Shown: positions 17,561-27,000 of the stretch, piece after piece
How the letters are laid out: every line of letters begins with the position of its first letter
Position numbering within the stretch: position 1 is the first letter of the stretch
NCBI RefSeq assembly: GCF_022581195.2
Contig: NC_061452.1
Coordinates: forward strand, 1,619,501 to 1,683,500
Direction: 5' to 3'
DNA length: 64,000 nucleotides
Source: Helicoverpa zea
Taxonomy: Eukaryota; Arthropoda; Insecta; Lepidoptera; Noctuidae
Notes under the pieces: generated by a model
What the model saw: the letters and a program-made list of their open reading frames with translations, nothing else
Database searches by the model: none
What the model was told of the DNA's origin: nothing
Position numbers and translations under genes: made by a program

Positions 17561-18008
17561 AGGCCCCAGTACACGTTGGCCCAAGTGCGGCCAATACACG
17601 CCATCACCAATGTGTACACGGGGTATTGGTGCAGGTTGGCGGACATTTGTCAAGGTTGGCGCGCATTCGGCGAGTTGTCGGTTTTTTGGGCACACATCAA
17701 AGGAATCGTGGCCCAGCTTGGCGAGTGGTGTTTACACATTCGGCCAATGTTTAGTTCGTCACCGACCGCTGAGGATAAAGTACACTTTTGTGTTGCGTGT
17801 AAAAATAAATATAGTAGTGTAGTATAATATAAATATATATAGTAGTGTACAAATAAATAGCCGAAGCCTTAATTACTTCGACGTCCATCGCAAGTGGTTT
17901 GCCAGGCAGGAATGAGCCATGCGCCAATGTGTAAACACCATTTGATAGTGGCCTACATTCGTGCATTGCAAAGCTTGGCCCAACACAGGCCAATGTGTAC
18001 TGGGGGCT
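17561..18008. mobile_element. MITE in the arrestin-gene 3'UTR (PIF/Harbinger-like)
   Basis: The ends AGGCCCCAGTACACGTTGGCC and its imperfect inverse (ggccaatgtgtactgggggct) are flanked by TTA on both sides (17558-17560 and 18009-18011). The interior repeats 'ttggc/gccaa' words as further inverted units. It begins about 55 nt after the arrestin-gene stop codon, so it should be part of that mRNA's 3'UTR. Confidence 0.75.
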
Positions 18009-18063
18009 TTAGACTTTTCTATATATTTGAGTGCGTAGGTATGTATTTGTGTGTGTTTGTGTG

Positions 18064-21000
18064 TCAGTTTGCAGGTTTATCGTGCAGCCAGGCACGGAAG
18101 ATGGGCAGTGTGCTGGGGTAGTGTGTGGGTGGCTGTGGTTCTTCAGTTTCTTCACGGAATGGGTATGTGCCTATCAGGATCGGTAGTTGCAGCTTCACTT
18201 CCTTTTCTAAGCTTTTAGGCTCGATTATAAACTGGAAAAATAAAGGTATTTTTATACAGATTGCTTTTTGTTGTAAAAGTTTAGAGAATAGATCAACATG
18301 ACTAACAGCCAGTTTCTTCATCAAAAGTTAAAGCCAAAGTAAACGTCAAAGTAATGTCTAAAGTAAAAGTAAAGGTCAAATTCAATTTTTCTATTAGTTT
18401 TGCTGTGACTTTAACCTTAAAAAAACGTATTTGACCGTAACTTTTACTTTAGACATTACTTTAACTTTAACTTTTGATGAAGAAACTGGCCGTAAGTAGG
18501 TATCTGAACTGATTTCCTCGCTGCAACGCGTTTGTGCGTATGCGCAAGCGTGATAAAATTTGCCGGAACAATCGACAAGTTCCCGGGTTTTTTAATTAGT
18601 ACTGGTTTGAAGTTTGTAAATCTACCAATTTTGAAACTGGTTGAATTTTTTTGTGGTTTAGAAAAGCAACTCACGCCCTTCGAAAGATTTTTATTGGCGT
18701 CAAGTTGAACACTGCGCGATACGGCACACATCTACACACTCTACGGGATATCTTTATCTACGAATAGGTTGCAATACTCACAAAGACATCATAGTGCACA
18801 GATATAAGATGGCAGCCGCGCAGGTTGGTGGGCGGCAGCGGCGGCACGTACAGCAGCTCGTGGCGCCACGTGTCGGCGCCGCCGGGCCGCGTCTTGCCGT
18901 GCGTCAGCGACGCTAGCTCGCGCACCTCCTTGGCCGCCACCTTGCCGTGCGCTGAGTATTGGATCGTCTGGAATAATTACGAATATTTGGAACTCCAATG
19001 GAAGATACCAGTGGGATAAAATCCCGACCAAGCCTGACTTCCTATGTGAAAGGTGAAACTTACGGATAGCGGCAGGTTTCATTTCACATTAATAGCATTT
19101 TCTGTTTTGGATGGAAGCCTCCTCCGAATCCGAGACCTCAATCTTTTACAAACTATTTCTTTTTGTGTCCGATGCCAATAAATCTTTCGTAAAGTTCGGT
19201 CTTACTATGCTGACATGTTATGAGACTGGCGTAGAACGGGGACGTGCATATAATGTCGGGACACATAATGTCGGGACACCTTTTCACACACGGTTGGTTA
19301 ACCCCATGGTAAGTTATTAATTAACTTGTGTTATGGGTGCTAACACAACTGATAAACTACATATAGCTACATATTTATAAATACATATTGCATATGTCGA
19401 TGTATTACGTATGGACGGCGAGCTATCCATTACTCACCATCCAAAAGCTGTATGCATAATATTGAGTACCTATCATGCCATTATCTGAGACCTAATAATG
19501 TAATACTGGCTAGACTAATAAAAAACTACGAATTCGACATTATCATCATTAGAATGATGAGCAAAAAACAAAAAAGTTCATTTATTCGTGAGCGAACAAA
19601 AAATCTTATTGAACAAGGCCTTTGACCGATAGGTCGTGATCGTGACTTCAAATTATAATTCCGTCAATATTATGCACCGTAAAAACGTTCGGTAATAAAA
19701 AGCGAAAAAACGGAAATACCGATGCATCATGATTTGCTTCGTCGAAAAACGTGAAAGTCCAGTCTTATGAGCTAGTTTGCATGTTTTGTTTTTGTTATAC
19801 AAACCTACTTGTATCAATATGTTTATGCATTATCTTTTTTTGACTAAGAAGGTTTCGTAGACTATAGTAACAATTTTGGACGCAAAGCTTCTCGACAAAA
19901 CCTATCTGTACGAACAAATGCGCAAGGAGTCAAAATGGCTAACTTCAGAAATGCGAAGTTAACTGGCGCGACATTTAGGCAGCACATGTGATCATAATGA
20001 CTGGCGATTGGAGACCAGCCAGGACATAAGTAATATAGTGCACAAGCATGATGATATACCAGTATTTAACATACCTCAGTAAGCGCAGCCCTTGTAGCCT
20101 TAATAGTAGTTTTAGAGTTATTGAGCAGGGTCGCAGTCAGCACGATGCTTTCCCCCGGCACGTACGCGCCGCGGTCCAGCGCCACGCCGCACGTGACAGA
20201 CCCGCCGCCGACGCAGCCCACGCCGAGACGATGTTCTACGCTGCATTCGAACTGTTGCTGGGGGATAGCGGGCTTTATTTATTGGAGGATAAGACTGGTG
20301 TTTTTTGAGATGAATGGTCTATCCCAGCGGTTCCCGAATTCTTTTGGCTTCGGAACCCTTTTCGTTTCACCATTTTTCGGCGGAACCTTAGCTTAAGTAA
20401 GAAGTAAACTAAAGACGTAAATACACTTAGGTACGGCTCGTGGCGTGTGGTAGCGCACCAAATGGTTATATGGTTAGAGACATATTCATTATACTCAGAC
20501 GTAGCATGGCTATCTGCCACACGGGCCAGAAAACAATTTAGCTGCCCTTGACTTTGTGTATTATGTGAATAGTTTTCAGTTTGAAGACTGACAAAGTAAA
20601 CGCAAAAAGAAATAGATTGGGTTTGTACAGGTGCGAGGCGAGCGAGCGCGATTTTTTTTAACTATAAGAAGTTCTTAGCACCCGCTAGCATTGAAAGAAA
20701 TTCAGTGGTAGCCTTTATCGCGAGCGAAGCGAGCGCGATTTTTTTTTTAGTTTAAGTACCTACATACACAAAATAAACAAAACCACTGTAAATTAATAAG
20801 GTCTCAAAAAGTACAATATCCACACAAAAAAGCAAATTATGCAAATGAATAAGAAGCAGCTAGAGTAGAAAGCGCTATTGCTTTTTCTAAACCAGAGGAA
20901 TAAAAAATAAACATCAAAGGAAACCTCGACGGAAGAGCGTGAAATTTTTTCGGTGTTGGATACTTGAGCAATTAAACGAATATAAAAGCATCACACGTAA

Positions 21001-24000
21001 CATGGAGTCGCGAGCGAAGCGAGCGCGAAATTTTCGGATTCGCGGAGGTGCAAAAATTGGAAATGTCACACTTTGATTCATGGTAAAAATAGCCACTGGC
21101 AATACTGTATGCCGTGTCAATTCACGTCCTGTCAAATGTAGGAAAACGTATAATCCTAGCGATGGGGATTCTCGCCACAGAGTGTCTTTGGTTAGCACGT
21201 GTGCCTAGAATTTTCAGCTGTTTTCAGTGTTTTTGTGACCTTTTGTGACTTAATTTTGTGTCTGTGTGTTGTCCCTGTGTTTGTTATCGGTGGTGTATTG
21301 TTATTTGGGTAAATAACTAGTTTTAATAAGCACTATGGATTGCAATAAACCTCCCGACCCCGACCCTCCTGACATCTCTGTATTTGCTCCTCTTTCCCCC
21401 AACTATCCACTGTCCCAATTCGCCGATGTTGCTTGCAGTATCGCGGACTCCCACACCTCATCACCCTCTAATGCCAGGAAACGCTGCGGAGATGAATCAA
21501 ACATTGCCGTGTCAACCCCGCCACCAAAACAACAAAGAAATTTAGTTGGCCGCAGCAGGTACTCTGCTATAGATAAGGCACCATTTATTGTCCACGTCTC
21601 TCGATTGGAGCCCCAGCCTAACGCCGGTACGTCTCTGCATCCAGTTACTTTTGGGATATTTCTTCAAAAGCACAATATAACTAACATTGTCCGCGATGGC
21701 GTTAAAAAAGTCGGCAGGAATCGTGTATCAGTAGAATTTAAATCCCCTCAGGATGCGAATTCATTTATCATTAATAATATCCTTCCCAAAAACAGTTTTG
21801 TGGCCTCTATCCCTACTTTTAATATTACTCGCATGGGTGTTGTTACTGGTGTGCCCACTGATTTGAATGAAGAAGAAGCTAAAAGATACCTACAGGTCCC
21901 TTCAGGTTGTGGTGAAATTCTTAAAGTTAGACGGATAAATAGGAAAGTGGTGATTGATGGAGTGGCCGAATTTAAGGCTACAGAAACATGTGTCCTTACC
22001 TTTGACGGTCAGGTATTACCGCAAAGAGTCTTCTGTTGTTACACTTCCCTTCCAGTCCAACAGTATGTTTACCCCACCATCCAGTGCCGTAAGTGCTGTA
22101 GGTTCGGTCATGTGGAACTTGTGTGCCGGTCTAAACCCCGCTGCAGTAAATGCGGCCATGATCACCCTGGTGATGGTTGCAGCATTTCTGAGGCGGAGGC
22201 ATTCTGTGTGCTCTGCTCGGGGAATCATTTTGCGAATAGCAAATCATGCCCAGAGTTGGGCAGACAGAAGGCCATTAAGACCGTTATGGCTGAGAAGTCC
22301 CTTTCTTATGCTGAAGCCAGCAAAACTATCCCACTTGTTTCTCGCAACTATGCAAATGCTACAAAAGCAGTTCCGGCTCCCACTCAGTCATACCGCAAAA
22401 CCGTTTTTCTTAAGCCAAAGACCCATGCCCCTCTATCCCCCTCTTACGATAAAGCTGCTCATCAGCAAATCATTAACTCCCCTGCATCTTCACAGCCTGA
22501 TGGCTGTGCTCTAAATAACCCATTCATTGGCAATAATACATCATCACTTATAGATATCCTTATTAAACTTTTGACTACAATTTTATCTACTAATAATGCT
22601 GAAATACCGTCCAACGTTGCCTATCAACTAGTTAATCTTCTCCCAAATATTAGAAATGGCGTCCCGCCAAATATTCCTGCAATGGAATGTGAGGAGCGTG
22701 TGGCATAAGAAACACGACCTCATATTCCTTCTAAATAAATTCAAGCCACTGGCTTGCTCAATCGCTGAGACTTGGCTCACACCGAGTCTCAGTTTTAATA
22801 TACCACTTTTTAATATTCTCAGATGTGACAGATCTGATGGCTATGGAGGGTCGGCTCTCCTTGTGAATAATCGTGTTCCACTTTCGACCTTAAGTCTTTC
22901 TGCTCTGGATGGTGACATGAATATAGTTGCAGGTAGAATTGAAGGTATCACAGTTCTATCTGTGTATATCTCTCACCCACAGCACAGGTTCTTAACTACC
23001 ATTAGAGAAATCTTAAATAATATTGTAGGACCCGTACTTGTCATGGGTGATTTCAATTGTCATCATTTTAGATGGGGTTCCAATCGCTGCGATTCCTTTG
23101 GGGAAGGTTTAGTAGAAATCTTGGATGACCTAGACCTTTGCATCCTAAATGATGGTAGCCCTACTCGTAGATCCCTTCCCGGACAGCAAAAGAGTTGTGT
23201 AGACCTCACATTCTGTTCCGTAGAGTTGGCGGCATCAATTCATTGGCAATGTACTACCCTTACGCATGGTAGCGACCATTACCCCATTGTTATAACATTT
23301 CTTAATAAAACCTATTTACAGAAAACTTCTCCTCCACTATTGAAGTACAACTTGTCCAAACCCGATTGGACGAAGTTTTCATCTTTACTGGAGGAGAAAA
23401 TTAGTATACTTCCAAATTTAACTTCAAGTTACCAAGATACTTCTGGTCACTGCCATGCTAAGAGATGTTACGATGACTTTATCGCGGCCATTACTTCAAG
23501 TGCAGACTCATCCTTCCCGTTGCGTAACTGTGCCAAAAATAAAATTCCATCACCCCCTTGGTGGGACCAAGAATGCACATCGGCTGTTAAAGAAAGGAAA
23601 GAGGCCGAAAAACAGTACAATGAATCGATGAATAGCGACAATCTTATACGGTACAGACGAGTGTTTGCTCAATCTCGGCGGCTTCTTCATAAGAAGAAAC
23701 GTCGTGGTTGGGTTAAGTTTTGCACTTCTCTATCCCCTTCCACTCCCATATCAGCAGTATGGAAGAGCATTAATCGTTTTAGGCGAGGCTGCTCCCCATC
23801 TATCTCTTCCCCCATCACGAGAGAAACTGCTGAATCCTTCTTCGACAAAATTGCTCCAGCCTTTGTTCCTTCATTTCCAGAACTTCTGCTACCGTCTGTA
23901 AATATTTTGGATGATCCTATGGATGAACCATTTTCGTTGAAGGAACTTGATGCGGTGTTGCGTCATGTTAGGGATTCCGCTCCAGGCATGGACGGAATAC

Positions 24001-27000
24001 CGTATTCATTTATAGCTCATTCCGGTTCTAAAGCTAAGCAATACTACCTTGACATTGTTAATTATTGCTATCAATATGGTTGGGTTCCTGACCAGTGGAA
24101 ATTACAAATAGTCATTCCGCTTCTAAAGCCCGGCAAGACTGCTGATGACCCGAATGGCCTTAGACCAATTGCTTTGTCCTCCGTGTTGGCTAAGTTACTG
24201 GAACACTTAATTAAAAATAGGCTTGAGTGGTTGGTTGAGTCTAGGGATTCACTGCCGAGCCATCAGTTTGGCTTTAGAAAGGGGCTTAGTACCATGGATA
24301 GTGTGGCAATTCTGGTAACCGACATCCGTACAGCTTTTTCCAAAAATGAATCTGCTGTAGCCGCATTCCTTGACATATCTTCCGCATACGACAGCGTTCT
24401 TCTTCCAGTCCTCAGGCAGAAATTGCAACAGCTGAGGATTCCAGGTAAGATGATACAATGTATATGCGCACTCCTCATGTCTCGCTCATTAATGCTCAGA
24501 GTGCAGGGGGAAGTATTCGAGATGAGGCAGACGTGGAAAGGCCTTCCGCAAGGCTCTGTTTTAAGCCCTCTACTTTACAACCTCTATACGGCAGACATTG
24601 GCTCCAGCCTCAATGCTGATTGTCACTTACTGCAATATGCTGATGATCTGGTGTTATATGTTGTTAATTCTTCCATAGAGGATGCTGCCTCATCCCTCTG
24701 CCTCTCCCTGGACTCTCTGCACACATGGCTTCTGGACCATGGTCTCTCATTATCTGCCCCAAAAAGCTCGGTAGTGATTTTCTCCCGAAAACGACTGATC
24801 CCTCAGGTCTCAGTGAACATCCAAGGACAAGGCATCCCTATAGCCCAAAAAGCAAAATTTTTAGGAGTTTATTTAGATTCAAAATTATCCGGTAGTCATC
24901 ACATAAATTACTTAATTAAAAGATGCGAACGAGTTATCTCCATTTTGAAAGCTCTCTCTGGGGTCTGGTGGGGGGCACACCCCTTCGCTATGAAATTAAT
25001 TTACAATGCTTTAGTCCGTAGCATTTTGGATTATGGGTCACACTTGGTGATTCCTGGTAACAAAGGTGCCTTGGCCGGCTTAGATAGGATCCAATCTCAA
25101 TGCCTTCGGATCATCACAGGTTGCATGAAGTCGTCGCCTATTAACGCCTTACAGGTTGAATGCGCTGAACCTCCCTTAGCCCTGAGACGTCAGTACCTTG
25201 CTTCTCGTTTTTTGTCCAGGGTTATTCCCAAATCATCCCACCCTCTCATCCCAAAACTCAGAGAGCTTGACACTCTTTGTCACAGCTCAAAATATTGGGA
25301 ACATAAAGAAATCCCCTTATTCCTGAAAGCATTCCGATTTTTTCAAAATTTAGAATCCCCTATTGCATCACATCCCAGACTTCCTTTATTTAATTATCCC
25401 TATGATGTACTGTGCTTCACCCCTAATATATTTTATAACATTGGCATATCTAAAAACTCCCCATCGGCAAATTCAACCTTTAATGCGGTTTTGGGTGAAC
25501 GATGGACTGGGTTTCAAAGGTTCTTCACGGATGCTTCCAAATTGAATGGTGGTTATACTGGAGCCGCGGTTTATTACCAGAACTCGAAAATCATTATGAA
25601 ATTCAGATGCCCAAAGGAGTCTTCTATATTTACAGGCGAGTGCGTGGCATTATTGGAAGCTTGTCACTTTATAGAGTCCCATGAGATCAACTTCGGAGTT
25701 ATCTTTACTGACTCCCTTAGTTGTCTCCAAGCCCTATCCCAGAATCCCTTTAGATCTAAACTCCATTGTCCTATTATCCTGGATATCAAAAAGTCCCTTT
25801 TCTCCTGCTCTCGGCAAGAGAAAATTGTTCACTTAGTTTGGATCCCTAGCCACTGCGGTATAACGGGAAATGAATGTGCTGACGCATTGGCTAAAGATGC
25901 ATGCACGTCCGAATCAGTGGACCTTGCACACTTCTCCCTTCAAGGGCATGACCTACTAAACGTTCCTAGATTGAGTCTTGAGGCTTCGTGGCAGGAATGG
26001 TGGAATATCTCCAGCAGAAAGAAGGGTAGTTCATATTACACTATCCAACCGGTTGTAAAATCAAAACCGTGGTTCAGTCATTTTAAAAAATACCCTAAAC
26101 AGGTTATTTCAGTCCTGTGCAGAATACGATTAGGTCATTGTTGTACTCCGGTCTTCTTGCGCAAAATTCGGGTGCAGGACTCATCCCTCTGCGAGTGTGG
26201 ACTGGATGAGGGTACCCTGGACCATATATTCTTTAATTGTCCCAATAACTCATCTTTTGATTTATATGGTCGTCTTCGAAATCTTAAGATTCCTCTCCCT
26301 ACTAATTTCCGCTCCCTCTTAACTTACTCCTGTCCAGAATTGCTCCAGGCGCTATTGATGTCTATCCATCGAAATAATATTAAATTATAAACTGTGGCCT
26401 ATTTATTTAGACCACTGTTTGTATAGTTGTGGTATATATGTTATTCGTTTTATGTTACTAACATATTGTTAATATTTATATATGTAAATGTATTTCTGTT
26501 TGTTTCAGTGCCGTCCTACTAACACGTTAAGTTACACAAGTTTGTCTTCAAGATCAATTTAATTTTATTCTTTATCAATCACAAGCACGACTTGCTTCTC
26601 ATTCCACTTGTCATTGGCAGAATCGTCGACGTTTGCATCGACATGGATTGCCATAAATAAAAATAGAATAGAATAGAATCCTAGCGATGAAATAAGCCCA
26701 AAAAATGCGGTGATTTTTGGCCGACTCGCTACTTACTTTTGCCGATTGCCGAAGATCTGGAGGTATTAAGTTAATCTACAATTTGTAAAAAACGGAATTA
26801 AATTATCTGCTGCCGAGGCCTTCCCCGCCACTTGTCACGAAAGTACGAGAGTTACACTCCCGAGTACAGTACCCACCTACAGGCTACATGGTGCCTAAAT
26901 GGAATTTTGGAATGCAATATTTAAAACAATTTAATTGAAAATGAATAATAATTTAATATTGTCAACAGTGAAACGATTTACCATATGGAAATCTTGAATT

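Larger units (their letters stand above)
21165..26676 (+). mobile_element. Complete non-LTR retrotransposon (I/Jockey-superfamily LINE with RNase H)
   Basis: The 5.5-kb element is bounded by a perfect 13-bp duplication (21152-21164 and 26677-26689). It has a 170-bp 5'UTR, ORF1 (21335-22708), an overlapping ORF2 (22656-26390), and a short 3'UTR ending in (TAGAA)n instead of a plain poly(A). Both frames are open. The RNase H domain downstream of the RT points to the I group (I, Nimb or relatives) rather than a standard Jockey; clade is not settled. It is antisense to its host gene and sits inside an older hAT element. Confidence 0.92.

Noticed and set aside
21954..22514. 186-codon ORF inside the LINE
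   Set aside because: Out-of-frame shadow of ORF1, which has the zinc knuckles.
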